Below are positions 34,701 through 46,100 of a stretch of DNA of 64,000 nucleotides, one piece after another (the stretch's first letter is position 1; each line of letters opens with the position of its first letter). A program made the translations under genes and the position numbers. This stretch comes from Collybia mongolica (lineage: Eukaryota; Basidiomycota; Agaricomycetes; Agaricales; Clitocybaceae): NCBI GenBank assembly GCA_013420905.1, contig JAAXNY010000003.1, forward strand, positions 62,001 to 126,000, in the 5' to 3' direction. The notes beneath the pieces are model-generated. The model saw only the letters and a list, made by a program, of their open reading frames with translations, was not told the origin of the DNA and ran no database searches.

Positions 34701-36140
34701 ATGTCCGGGAAACCCTACGCTGGCTTCCTTGCGCGTGGTTCTTATGTACGCGGCACGCGCCTCACCCGTGGTCGTACTATACTGTGGTGTGGGGATGTCC
34801 ACACACAAGTACAGTAACTGCAGATAACCCTCTCCGCAAAGTGCCTCCAGGAATGGTGAAACAACGCTCTTCGAGTCATTCAGGAAGTTGGCCGAGAACG
34901 GCTTCCGGATGCTGAGCGCAGGGAGTTTAAGGTACCGAGACACATGCCAGAGCAGGGTAGGGTTAGCGGTGGCCTTGCCCGCACGCGTCGTCACCTGCTT
35001 CTGGGTGTGGAAAGTTACAAACTCACACGCCTCTTTGGCGGTCTTCATGTTGTTGATGAGGGGGAAAATCATTTGCAAAAGGTCTTCGTCCGTTTCTGCT
35101 GCTTGCCATACCCTAGGATTCCGCGCGAGCTTCATCTTGATCTTATCGCGTTGGCCGTGGCTTTCAATGGCATCTTGTCGCCTCAACGTCAGTTCCGTAC
35201 ATGACCAAAAAGTACATCCTCAAAACCCACCTAGGTCGTATACTTTCACAATCCACTGCCCCACCTTGGCTAGGACTTTATGCGTCTCCTTCCATGACTT
35301 GAGCGCCCGCTTGTGCTCGTCTGAATCCTTGTCTACAATTCCTCTCAATATTTCGTCAAGCGCTTCATAGTTATTCAACGTCGTCTTATTGTACCGTTCC
35401 ATAAATGTTCGCCGATGGTTTCCATTGATTAATAGTGCCTGTCCTGCTTTTCCTGCGACGCCCTTTGCCCACTTGATTGGCTTGATGTTTTCCTTCCGTC
35501 CTGTTTTGCTAAGGTTATCTGTCTCAATTACCCCACGCCTAACACCGAGGTATACTGCGTTCTCCGGTGCCAATGCCCGCAGGTTGACATAGTTCTCACC
35601 GAGTGTTGCTTCAAAGTCTTCCAACCTGTTTGTCTTGGCCTCGCGTGTGTTCCATTGCTTGATGTCCAAGATGGGTCCACGTCCAAGATCCGTACGATGT
35701 GCCAGGCAAATCGTTCCAAATCCTAGAAAACAACCGTCGGTCGCCAGCTCTACCTCGTCCTCATGGATGGCCGCGTCGATCTCTTTTGCTGAAGCATTTG
35801 CTGCTTTGGCCTGGACTGAACATTGAGAAATTTACCACTTGAACAAAAGATAACTAAACTCACCGCCTTAATGACTGCATCAACGTTCTATGTTGTTGAT
35901 CAGGCCTCTCTTCATTCCATACCTAGTACCCAGGTGACATACCTTATTCGTTTTCTGAGCCTGCTTGGTGGAATCTCCTGTAGTCTGTGGGGCCGATCTC
36001 AGTTCTGTCCACGCTCAAAATATACGTGCAATAAATACCTTTGTTGCATCCCCTCTGTGGCTCTTGGTCTTCTGTTTTTAGTGCGCATGAGTATCAGAAA
36101 CAGTGCGTGTTACGGTCTGGCGCAAACTTACTGGCGGCAT
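31759..36140 (-). CDS. ParB/sulfiredoxin-like motif protein, paralogue 1
   Basis: Starts with a tiny exon, ATG CCG CCA, at 36140-36132 followed by GTAAGT. Three short Lys/Ala-rich exons follow (KTKSHRGDATK; NVDAVIKAAKAANASAK), then a conserved body: GTICLAHRTDLGRGPILDI, ALLINGNHRRTFMERY (about 35410), SIRKPFSANFLNDSKS and DRHFIDMCEDLYHDHFG. A second large exon group runs to about 33000. The tail is a series of mini-exons rich in Asp/Glu (DDDEPESDQEPSGS, EDAEHDVDMEENDDIDTY), ending ALESGA-stop at 31759. The NGNHRR motif after hydrophobic LLI resembles the (D/N)GxHR motif of the ParB/Srx fold, which covers nucleases, CTPases and reductases, so a DNA-related role is possible but unproven. Estimated length is 1,000-1,150 residues. 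Its nearest relative is the next gene upstream. Confidence 0.65.
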
Positions 36141-36896
36141 GATTTGAGATATGTTTATTTATAGAAAAAAGTAGCTGTAAAAATGTTGAGTGTCTGAAGA
36201 GCGTGCAACCCAGCACTTTGCGTTGCACTCTGCCTTTATAGATTTCCGCGGAGCCTTGTTCCGGCACTAACGGCGGACCTAGTATGTTTTTGTTTTTGGT
36301 TTTTTTTTTTTCTACAAGTTACTTCCCGCCTTATTCGCATGCGCGCTCGCGAATTGTGACAGATGTGAAGATGTGAATAACCCTAAACGTTAGCCAAAGC
36401 GTTCAACCCAAGTGCTCCCAGAGTTACCAACTACAAAGTTCCCCGATTTCACACTCACGGTCCAGACATGCTATATTCGACTCTGCACAGGTGTTTGCCA
36501 TAATACTCCCAAGTTCCATGAACGCCCACATTTCGGGGGTTAGGCTGACCCTGTTGACTGATCAAACGCCCAGACTTACCGTAAACCCGATTCACATGTA
36601 AGTTTCGATCATGTCACATTTTTACATTCTCACTTAGCGGTCTAACACGGAACTAAATATTTGGGGCTCGTCACATCCAACGGTTACCCCAGGTCCCTAA
36701 ACATGGCCCCCGACTCGCAGTCAACCCATAAAACATGCTTGATACACACGAAATGTCTTGTGAGATTAGGTGGGACCTTTCAATGCATGCCGCACGATGT
36801 GCGCGTTGAAACGGCTCAGTTAGAATCACTGGCACTGATGTAAATTTCATACATGTTCTAAAATTACTTTCAGATATCCGTGCAATACACCCTACC
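36141..36896. other. Intergenic region between the two ParB-like genes
   Basis: About 750 bp with no supported gene. It includes a T-run at 36300-36312 and single TTAGGG-like matches that are not tandem. It should carry the promoter of paralogue 1 and the terminator of paralogue 2. Confidence 0.4.
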
Positions 36897-39800
36897 CTAT
36901 ACTTCATCTTCTGAACCCGTGTCATTTGCTAATCCCTCGTGGAACTGTGAACTCGATGCGATCCGTTTGGCCTTCTGGTTTTGTGCTTGCACCTGGTCCT
37001 CGGTAGAAGGTACCAACTCTGTAACATTAAAATCAATCGCATACTCTTTACAGTCACGGTCGACTGACCTGCTCCTGTAGGCGTGGTTACTGGGGGGATC
37101 AGTGGCTTTGGCACCTTGCGTGTAATGTTTGGTTGCCTGTCCATGCCGTGGGTCTGCTCGCGCCGATGTCGCAGACGCTTGAATGGTCCGTCTGCTGTCC
37201 CAACAGACTCCATCATGCCCATCGTTCGTTTGACACCCTGCATGGGGCCTTCTATGCAGACTCGTCAGTTGGTTCTTGCTCATGGGACACCACACAATGT
37301 ACCTCCACCATCGACTAACCCCCCTCCTGGCTTACCAGGTGCAACCACTCCGTCTTCCTGGGAATCAGGAACGATGCTATCAGCCATTGTATCTGTGCAC
37401 ACGTTGAATTTATTTCAGACGTCCAGATAATAATAAACCACCTTGACCGGGTGACACGCCTTGGTTAGTATCTCTTTGTTCTTGGTCTTGTTCTTTCCAT
37501 GTCAGTTTGGCTCATGTTCACAAGTACAGACTATACCTTTGTCCGTTTCGATCTCTTCTGGTGGTGATTTTGCATGCAAAGGTTCACATACTTGCTCCCC
37601 CATATCCTTGTCCGTGTCTATATGCTCGGCTTCTTCTTCTTGTCCTGAATCTAATCCAAACCAGAGCACCTATGAGTGGATGACACCGTGTATTAAAGCC
37701 CAGATGGAACTCACCAGGATCGCCTTGTTCGGCACGGGTTATTTCTCTACCCAGTTCTGTGGTGGACATTTCCTGATCATTTGAGCGTTCGGTTTCCAAC
37801 CCAAACTCCTGTTCCGCTGTTCCTACAACAAGTCAGGTGAAAACTCGAACCCCAGAGTGCAAAGCAGACCTTTGTTGGCGACTAAAAGAGTATCAGAACC
37901 CGTCAAGGTGCATGTAATGTTGTTAGGCTTACTGTTGGATGGGCCCCTGGCACGAGACTTGCTCTTCCGCAGATTCTCTTCAAGTCTTGCATGTTCTTCC
38001 TCCATGCGGATATTCTTCTTTTTCTGACGCTCATACATCTTCACCTCGGACACCACACTCCTGTCGTCCAACCCCAAGACTGGTCGGTGAGAAAAACATG
38101 TCACGAGCTCTGCAGGCGTCGCCGTCCGCGGCAACCGTGGTACATCCAGACTCGCCAACTTGGCTCTGACCTGGTTATCTGGAACAGGCTTTGCAGGATC
38201 GAGCGTCTTTCCCTCTCCAAGCAACATGGTATCCGACACGCGAATATGGTGCTTGACAATTTCCTGTTTCAAATTTGATAGTGTACACTTTGCACATGGA
38301 CAGTTGGCACGTACGTTGATCAGATGCTGTGCCGCATCATAAATGTCGGGAACAATACGCATTTCAGATGAACCTTCCCCACTATGCTTCACAAGCGTGC
38401 CTTCATCTTTGGAAATAGCGTCCACTATCATACGCACTGCCCTCTCTGTCTGTGTCCTGAGCATTTCGACGACTTCTACGCATGCGTTCCCGTTGACAAA
38501 ATCCTCTGCACTGCGCTTGCGCTGTTCTTCTGCTGGGGGTGGTTTCATGACATACCAACAGTCGAATTTATCCTTCAACCAGTGTGGTTCCTCGATGTAA
38601 TTCTGATAAACATCGTACGCCGTGGCATATACATTACTTTCAGTAAGCGCTGGAATCCACACCTCGTGCATCAACTTGAAGGTGTTCAGCACAAAGCGTT
38701 GTGCTTTGTACTTGCACGCAGAGTTCACTACCTGCTTGTTCTTTTCAAAGGTGGCGTGGAATATCGGATGCTTCGTTTGTTCACAGATTCGGATGAGCTC
38801 TTTACCGTGAGTCACTTCAACAACCTTGCGAGCAAGGTTCGAGTCCACCTCGTCGGGGTATTCAGAATCAGTCGCCACCATGATTGATGATAGAAATTTC
38901 AATAACGGTTTCATGAGCTTTTCGTCTGTTGCATCGGGCTTGTCCACCCCCCCAAAGGTTGCGTTTGGAAGCCCTTTGAGAGCCTTGTGTATTGCATGCA
39001 TCTGTGCGTCGCGGATTCCGAGTAAACCACTCATCACACGGTTGTACGTCTGCTCATTTAGAAAGTGCTTGCGTAGGACACCACTGACAGCCCGACCTGA
39101 TCCCTTGTTGTGTTCCGTCAGAATCGCAGCATACAGTGGTTCAATATGCGTGAAAACCTGCTTGTTTCCTAAGTATGTATGTTTGGATCATGGATGAATA
39201 CAACATGCTCACCCAGAGATACGCCAACTCGGTTTCATGCACACGATTCCCCACAGTGATCGGCAAGGCAGGTACGATGATCGGTTTATGATACTCTGAG
39301 AAATGGATGCCAATCTGGAAGTGATCGAATATGGCGCCATCTAGGATCCACTCCAGTTTCGACATGAACTGGTCCAGGAGCTTGAGTTCCGTCGGATGTT
39401 CCTTCCAGATTCCTACCTTTAATTCTTTTATCCACTCCCCCACTGCATCGTACAAGTCCTTTTTGTATTCCACCATTGCCACAACCCACCCAGACTGGTG
39501 ATCTTTGACTTGTGATCCGAAATGTCCTGAAAGCTCCCCAAAATGCTCCATGTATCGCTGCTCGCACTCGTCAATAAAGTCACGGTCCAATAGGTGGTAC
39601 ACGGGTATGTAGTTTGAAAACCCTGACTGTGCTAGATTCCGGATCTTCTTCTTGTATGTTTGGCAGGCCTCGTTTTGGATCCCTCCAAACGGCGGTGCAT
39701 CCACATCAATGCAGAGGTAAGTAAACTGACAGTAACCCTCAAACAAGAGCGCCTCCAAGAATGGTGAAGGCGTGTCTTTAGAATCATTGAGGAAATTGGC

Positions 39801-41106
39801 AGAAAACGGCTTGCGAATGCTGACGGCTGGAACGAACAGGTAGCGCGCAACATGCCACAGCATTGTGGGATTGCTCGCTGATCGTGTACCACGTGTGGGG
39901 TTCCCCTTGGACGTCTGAGTATGGATAAACGCTGCAACCTCTTCACTTGTCTTCATATCCCGAATTAGGGGGAATATCATGCGAAGGTAATCATTTGTAG
40001 AGTCAACCGCTTGCCACACCTTGGGGTTCTCCGCCAGGTGGAATTTGATCTGGTCACGCATACGGTGGGCCTCGATGGCATCTGGTGTCGGGGGGAATGT
40101 ATCATACAACCATGTGCAGAGTTTACATTGGAACATACCAAGATTGTATACCTTGACAGCCCAGCGCCCGACATCCGCCAGTTGCCCAAACGCCTCGTTG
40201 CGTGAATCCAAGACAGCCTTGATTTTATCGGATCGGTGATCAGTTTGGGCTAATAACACTGAATCGATACGCTTGATTCGCTGAACAAGTGGTTGGGTCA
40301 CGATCTCCATGATCGTACGGCGGTGGTTTCCATTGATCAAGAGTGCGAGTCCCTCCTTCCCTTTCACCCCTGCAAGCCATTTGATTGGCTTCAGCCCATC
40401 TGGCGTCCAGTTCTTGGTGAGCTCGCCAATGTCAATCGTCTCGCGTCGCACACCCAGGATGACGGCATGCTCAGGTGCAAGGGGACGCAGTTCGCAGTAG
40501 TTCTCTCCCAGGGTTTTGGTAAAGTCTTCAATCTTGTCCTTGTCAGCGGTACGCATGTTCCATTGTCGGATGTCAATAATGGGTCCCCGGTCAAGGTCTG
40601 TACGGTCAGCAAGGCACACGGTTGAATACCCTAGGAAGCATGAAGCCGCTGCAAGTTCAATATTGTCTAATTTGATGGCATCTCCAATCGCTTTCGCAGA
40701 TTTGATGACTGACTCTGCCTATAATATAACAAGTGTGTCCATGGTCAAAGTATATGCCTTGGTAGAAATAAATTTACCGCTTCAAGTGCTAATGTGACTT
40801 TCTGTTCACCATGTCAATCCTATCGTTTGTACAGATTAGCTTTCTCTTGAACACGTACATCCTTGCTTTTGGGTCCTTTTTCCCGTCGCGAGCCTTGTCC
40901 CTCCGCGGCCGCCTTGTTCGCAGCGTCAAGGGCCCGCGCTGCTGCAGGCTGACCACACATTCATTCACTATTTCAATGCGCTACCCAGGAGTCTTGGTGG
41001 ATCCACTAACCTTGGCGGGTTTCGAACTTTTCGTATTTTTCTGGGTGCGGTGCATGGCTTAGCCAAGTTACATGTATACAAGTTGATACAAACTCACTGG
41101 TGCCAT
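36897..41106 (-). CDS. ParB/sulfiredoxin-like motif protein, paralogue 2
   Basis: Same architecture as paralogue 1. A mini first exon ATG GCA CCA at 41106-41098 is followed by GTGAGT, then KNTKSSKPAK, a conserved exon with AESVIKSAKAIGDAIK and STVCLADRTDLDRGPIIDI, and LALLINGNHRRTIMEI (about 40320). The body contains SIRKPFSANFLNDSKD and DRDFIDECEQRYMEHFGEL. The next large exon (39037 down to about 37860) holds KHPIFHATFEKNKQVVNSAC, a CPCAKC pair of cysteines and a basic coiled stretch (KKKNIRMEEEHARLEENLRK). Acidic and low-complexity mini-exons follow, ending GLANDTGSEDEV-stop at 36897. Conservation of exon layout, including the three-codon first exon, shows tandem duplication. Function is unknown; the nuclease-like fold is inferred from one motif. 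Tail exon borders are approximate. Confidence 0.68.
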
Positions 41107-42020
41107 GCTTATGTGATCTTAAAATGAACACGTCAGGCAGGTGGGTGATTTCTCAATGGTATGTTTCACGTAGCTGCTGGGATGGGGGGGGGGGCGTTAG
41201 ACTTACTTGTTGAATATCCTGGACTTTTATACATCACGGCTTCGCTTGAAACCGGAGCATACAAGGTGAATTTGTCTTTTTTTTTTTTCTCGGATCAGTG
41301 CAACCCAAAGGCTTGTCATGCAACACGCATCCAATAACACCTCGATCACCCATCACTAAGCGCCCCCAAGACTTGATCGATGCTTCTGCCGGGTGCACTT
41401 AGTGATGGGTTATTTCCACCCGTCCTCCCCTCTCACAACTGCCCTGGGCAACTCAACCGCAAGTAGTTCCAAGTGACCAGGGCCAGTTCTTACGTTCCCT
41501 GGCTGCATCTCAGTGTTCCAAACTGTATTCAAATTGTGTGATGAGAATTCCTGTTCCATTTCGGCTTATTACCGAAACAGTGGCTGACCAGGCAATGTCA
41601 TTTTTTTTCTGTATCCAGCGTGGCTCTGATCTCAACTAACAAACCGGTTTCAGTATTAACTCAATGTACAAATTGTCTTCAACATGGCCGATTACCCATC
41701 AACATCACCAATATTGTTGCAAGTCATCAATGTCACCAACCCCATATGCACGCACTAGAATGCTGTAACCATCCCAGACCTTGTCTGTATCACGCGCTAG
41801 CAACTAATCCTCAATTCATCATGCCAGAACAGGTGCAGTAAAAGATTTGTTTTCCTCACACACTCGTTCGGTGAGTCGCACTTCAACTTTGTCCCCTTTT
41901 CACCAAATCGCACTTTCCATGGCAGGCACGCAACCGTTGACCATTCTAACCTATTATCCTATGTCTCCCTGAGCCGGACATTAAGCGTGTGGGATGTGCG
42001 GTCTCCCGGGAGTGGCCCTA
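41107..42020. other. Gene-free stretch with an inverted repeat
   Basis: No gene is supported. 41348-41363 (ACCCATCACTAAGCGC) and 41395-41410 (GCACTTAGTGATGGGT) are inverted copies, 15 of 16 matching, around a 31-nt loop. G-run at 41184 and T-run at 41279. The promoter of paralogue 2 is expected just right of 41106. Confidence 0.5.
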
Positions 42021-42029
42021 GGTGAGTAA

Positions 42030-42720
42030 GTCCTCACTTCATCTCCTCACTAATCATTTTGCTCATTGTATGCCGAGTTCTGGGCCGTTCACAAAAACAC
42101 CTATGGTTCCTGAATGCGCTGAATTCCCTCCCTCTGGACGTCCCATGCGCACAATGAACGATTGACTTTGTCATATACCGAGTTAGTGCCTCCTCATCAC
42201 CCTGCCCCATAAACTCAAACTTTTTATTGCAAGACAACCGCCGATCTGTATGGCATAACGCTTGGTGCTCCTGGATGCGTTGTTAATACTCTATTGAACG
42301 ACCGCGTGCTTGTCACGGTTTGTGCCTTTGTTCTATATGGTGAGTGCCTTCTCTTCATCCTGGCCCTATAAATTCGTTTTTTTATTGCATGACAACCGTC
42401 GAACCGTATGCCCCAAGAGAGGGTGTTCCTGAGAGCGTTCATGGATCTCTTTTGATTGACCGCACCTCTTTCCCTATGCGCTTCGCCGTTGCATATGGTG
42501 AGTACCTGCTCTTACCTGCCACTAACTGTAACCAACTCATTTAATTAACTGCAGGATGACTGCTCAACAACACATCCCGAGCCTGGGTGTTTCTGAAAGC
42601 ATACACTCTAACCTTTCAACTGACCCTTCTCTTTTCAGGGTGTGCATCTTGCTTGCATATGGTCAGTGTAGGTTGAGATGTATTTTTAGCAATGTATTGT
42701 TTTTAGGGGCACTACTTGAT
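42030..42720. repeat. Tandem intron-exon-like units, about 150 bp, diverged
   Basis: Successive blocks share the order: TTCCTGAxxGCxxT, a ~50-nt segment, a donor-like GTGAGTxCCTxCTC or GTTAGTGCCTCC, then CTCAAACTTTTTATTGCA or TTCGTTTTTTTATTGCATGA, CAACCGxCGAxCxGTATG. Four diverged blocks can be seen. A fifth related one is at about 45790-46060 (GAGTACCTCCTTATCACCTT and CTCGTTTTTTAACTGCAAGG). They look like a repeatedly duplicated exon plus intron, now decayed. Confidence 0.5.
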
Positions 42721-42749
42721 ATCATACTCTGTTCTCACTAAAAATTAAG

Positions 42750-43375
42750 ATCACTTTGAGGTTGTGTTTGAGTGTGAGAGTGATGGTGGATGGGTGATGT
42801 GTCTGATCTGTAAGTGAGGTGCACAACTTTTGGATACAGTCATACAACTGCCAGCAACAACACTGGGAGAGACAGTTCTGAGAGCAATATAAGTTTGAAC
42901 CATGGTTAAAACATACTTCAGAGGACTATAAGTGAGGTGCACAAGTTTTGGATGGAGTCATACAACTGCCAACAACTGCAACTGGAAACAACAACACTGG
43001 GAGAGACAGTTGTGAGGTGCACAACTTTTGGATGGAGTCGTACGACTGCCAATGACAATACTGGGCGTACATTCTGTTGTCAGTATGAGGCATGAGAGCA
43101 ATGTAAGTCTGAATCATGGTAGAAATACACTTCAGAGGACTATCAAAGAGTCGTACGACTGTCAATGACTGTGGATGACTGTGGATGGCTGGCCAACGAC
43201 TGCCAACGACTGCAACTGGAACATACATGAGAGCAATGTAAGTTTGAATCATGGTAGAAACACACTTCAGAGGACTATCAAAGAGTCGTACGACTGTCAA
43301 CGACTGTGGACGACTGTGGATGGCTAGCCAACGACTGCCAACGACTGCGACTGGAACATACCCATGTTCTTCACA
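42750..43375. repeat. Tandem repeats with CGACTGCCAACGACTGC core, period about 135 bp
   Basis: CATGAGAGCAATGTAAGT recurs at about 43091 and 43226, each followed by GAATCATGGTAGAAA, CACTTCAGAGGACTATC, AAAGAGTCGTACGACTGTCA and a run of GACTG-containing words. Shorter diverged versions extend left to 42750. Reading frames over it are repeat-derived. Confidence 0.7.
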
Positions 43376-43390
43376 AGTAGATTATTAGGC

Positions 43391-43453
43391 CTGATGAGTA
43401 TATATACGAAACAGGTCGGGTGGGGGATTCCCCCAACCCTGTTGCTTGTTTGT
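43391..43453 (+). ncRNA. Hammerhead ribozyme, copy 2, outer stem I broken
   Basis: CTGATGA (43391-43397), stem II GTA/TAC with loop TATA, GAAA, the same G/C-rich stem III and the GTT cleavage triplet are all present, with GCTTGTTTGT downstream (43444-43453). Upstream of the core the sequence is ATTATTAGGC rather than ACAAACAGGC, so only the AGGC part of stem I pairs well. It marks the 5' boundary of the repeat unit here; cleavage may be weakened. Confidence 0.7.
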
Positions 43454-43515
43454 AACGCAACTCATCGTACCTAAGTCACTCGCAACCTCGCTTCGCTCGG
43501 TTGCTCGTTCCTCCC

Positions 43516-43757
43516 TCACATGGCGTAACATGTGCTCTGAGGGGTATACGCTATGGTCGCTCGGAAAAACCGCGCGCGCGCCGTTACGGTGCGGCGGCGC
43601 GAGCGGAGAATCTGATTAACATTAACAAACAGGCCTGATGAGTATATATACGAAACAGGTCGGGTGGGGGATTCCCCCAACCCTGTTGCTTGTTTGTAAC
43701 GCAACTCATCGTACCTAAGTCACTCGCAACCTCGCTTCGCTCGGTTGCTCGTTCCTC
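43516..43757 (+). mobile_element. Second tandem pLTR-like unit of the Penelope-like element
   Basis: From CACATGGCGTAACATG to CTCGTTCCTCC this unit matches 24676-24913 closely. It follows the previous ribozyme unit with a spacing of 244 nt between cores, so two repeats lie head to tail, as tandem pLTRs of Penelope-like elements do. It runs directly into CCCTAACCCTAACC. Confidence 0.7.
43625..43697 (+). ncRNA. Hammerhead ribozyme, copy 3, intact
   Basis: Stem I ACAAACAGGC (43625-43634) pairs with GCTTGTTTGT (43688-43697). The CTGATGA core, stem II GTA-TATA-TAC, GAAA and stem III are complete. It differs from copy 1 mainly in the stem II loop. Predicted cleavage is after T43687. Confidence 0.88.
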
Positions 43758-43776
43758 CCTAACCCTAACCTAACCC
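43757..43776. repeat. Interstitial telomeric repeat, tract 8
   Basis: CCCTAACCCTAACCTAACCC after the element end, in the same orientation as all tracts at 22.8-25.6 kb. Confidence 0.9.
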
Positions 43777-44535
43777 CTCTCCAGGGTGCATTTGCAGGTG
43801 GTGTGCTCTTCTTAGGAAGGAAGGTTCCTCTATTATAGTACTGTAATTAAGCCCCAACTCTTGGAGTGTACTGCCTAGAACTCGGGAAGATACATATTGA
43901 CCATGGGGGGTATGAGGAGAGGCACCCTCCCCTGGGCACAGTTGTGGGTGGTATACTTTTGCTGGGAGAGAAGGTTTCCTCTATCATGACCCTCTAATGA
44001 TGCCCCAATTCTTACAGTATACCATCCAGAACCTGGGGTACTATGTACTGGTATAGTATGGGGGGGAAAAACACAAAACCTTCTGCTCTGAGTGCAAATG
44101 TGGATGGTATACTTTAGGTAGAGGACCAAGTTGCTCTATTATGTATACTCTACCTCTCGTTAAAAGGGTTGATTATACCACCCAGAACTGGGGGAGATCT
44201 AGGATTTTGGGTGGGTAAAATCACAATATGATTCCCTCTGTAGCAAGGGCAATCCTGGATAGATTTCTTAGGTTGAGTGGCAAAATTTGGTCCATTGGCC
44301 TTAACCCTGCCTGCATCAGAAGTTATGAGTATACCACCTAGTTTTGGTAGAGATCCTGAGATTTGGGTGGGGGAACATGAGAATATATAGTCTGTAGAGG
44401 TCCCAAACCTGGGGGGTATACTCCCATGTTGTAGGACCATCATCCCTAGCCCCTTAGAGAAGTTTTTGAAACCAGGCAAAAGTATACCAAGGTGGTCATT
44501 CCCTACAGAGTTGGGGGAAAAACTAATATAGATAG
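43777..44535. repeat. Diverged subtelomeric repeats with TATACCACCCAGAAC words
   Basis: Repeated words such as TATACCACCCAGAACTGGGG, GGTGGTATACTTT and CCTCTATTAT recur roughly every 100-150 bp with strong divergence. No gene is supported. Confidence 0.5.
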
Positions 44536-44905
44536 GATTGACTGCAAGATGTGGTGTTCCTGGAACACCCTGTACAGCTGTTGTATTCCATGAGCCTACC
44601 TACGCTGGCCACCAACATGGATCAGGCTTGACTACAATACATGGTGTTCCTGGAACACCACATACAGCTGTCCTATGTACACTGGCTACCACTATGGAAC
44701 AAGTACAACTACAATACATGGTGTTCCTGGAACACCACATACAGCTGTCCTATGTACACTGGCTACCACCATGGAACAAGTACAACTACAATACATGGTG
44801 TTCCTGGAACACCACATACAGCCGTCCTATGTACACTGGTCACCACCATGGAACAAGTACAACTACAATACATGGTGTTCCTGGAACACCATGTACAGGT
44901 GTTGC
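44536..44905. repeat. Tandem repeat, 77-bp unit, about 4.5 copies
   Basis: Each unit contains ACAATACATGGTGTTCCTGG, AACACCACATACAGCTGTCC and TATGTACACTGGCTACCACC. The palindrome GGTGTTCCTGGAACACC lies in every unit. Because 77 is not a multiple of three, all three plus frames are open across it; none is a gene. Confidence 0.9.
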
Positions 44906-44929
44906 CCTCTCAGACTCATTACAATGCTG

Positions 44930-45130
44930 TCCCTAGCCCATCCCTCCCCCATCCCCATACTGTCCCTAGCCCATCCCTAGCCCATCCCTCCCCCATCCCC
45001 ATACTGTCCCTAGCCCATCCCTGGCCCATCCCACCCATCCCAATACCATCCTAGCCCATCCCTAGCCCATCCCTGTAAATTTTAATCCCTAATCCCTAGG
45101 AACCCAAACACAAATGCCCCATAACCTAAC
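44930..45130. repeat. Minisatellite CCCTAGCCCATCC / CCCCATACTGT with telomere-like junction
   Basis: Direct repeats of CCCTAGCCCATCCCTCCCCC and CATCCCCATACTGTCCCTAG, ending ATCCCTGTAAATTTTAATCC, then GCCCCATAACCTAACCC. The same ending (AAATCCC, then GCCCCATAACCCTAACC) closes the array at 22385-22842, so the two minisatellite-telomere junctions are related. Confidence 0.85.
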
Positions 45131-46100
45131 CCATCAACTTTGGCTATAATTAGACGGGAAAGGAACGCGAGCCCGTTTAGGCCAGGGAGCCCTGATTCTG
45201 CGCTGTGAATTGATGCACCAGGGATCTGTTATTAGAGCATATCTTGCACCACGGTTCGAGGCTAAGTAGAGTGTATAATGCACCAATATGCCAGCATCTG
45301 GTGTGCTTGAGGTGTCAATTCAAATTCAAAATCACTGCAAATCTATCACGCAACGTTAGTATTACAACCATCGTCAGGAACTGCCCAGCACCTTGAGGGA
45401 TGTTAAAAGGTGTTATAGACAGCGAGCACACTACTTCCAAGCTAAATGTATGGCAGGGTGCGGCGACTGACGGAAGAACTCACGTTGCCTTCCTACCCTT
45501 TTACATAAAGTTACACATTGTACCGCGCGTGCTACTCCATTCTGAATAGCCCGCGCATTTTCAGAACGCCGTTGATGTCCTGTACCCGGACGCATGTTCC
45601 TTTTGTCATACGATTACTTGTGGATCTGCCTAGGTGTATTCCTCATTGTTTTTCTGCCTTCTCGTCACCTTGAGTGTTCCATCACCGGTCCTGCACTGTT
45701 TCCGACTGACCTGAGTGTTCCGAAGCTGGACGCCCAGCCTGTGAGACATGTGGTCACCTGGGAGTACTGCTGGGTGGGTCTGGCCTGACATCTCCTGGTT
45801 GACCATTTTCGCTGCCTTGGCCGTTCAAAAAGGCCGTTCGAAAAACGCGGATGGTTCCTGAATGCACTCATAGGCCTCTCCGGACGTCTTATGCGCTCGA
45901 GAAGCAATGCTGTGCATCATATACTAAATGAGTACCTCCTTATCACCTTACCCTGAAAACTCGTTTTTTAACTGCAAGGCGACAACTCGACCACATGTCG
46001 AGAAACTGAATGTCCCTAAGAGCGTTTGGACCGCTCTCCTGAATGACTAGTCTTCTGTTACGGTGTACATTTTGATGAATGATGTCGTGGGGGAGGTTTA
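45131..46100. other. Gene-free stretch with a decayed repeat unit
   Basis: Nothing coding is supported. About 45790-46060 is related to the units at 42030-42720, showing that this subtelomeric repeat lies on both sides of the telomeric tract. Confidence 0.45.

Noticed and set aside
36897..37295. Separate small gene encoded at 36897-37295
   Set aside because: Its acidic/basic C-terminal part reads on from spliced upstream exons of ParB-like paralogue 2; the methionine start is internal.
44538..45054. Three overlapping 100-140 codon plus-strand frames
   Set aside because: The 77-bp tandem repeat rotates frames and leaves all three open; this is repeat structure, not coding.
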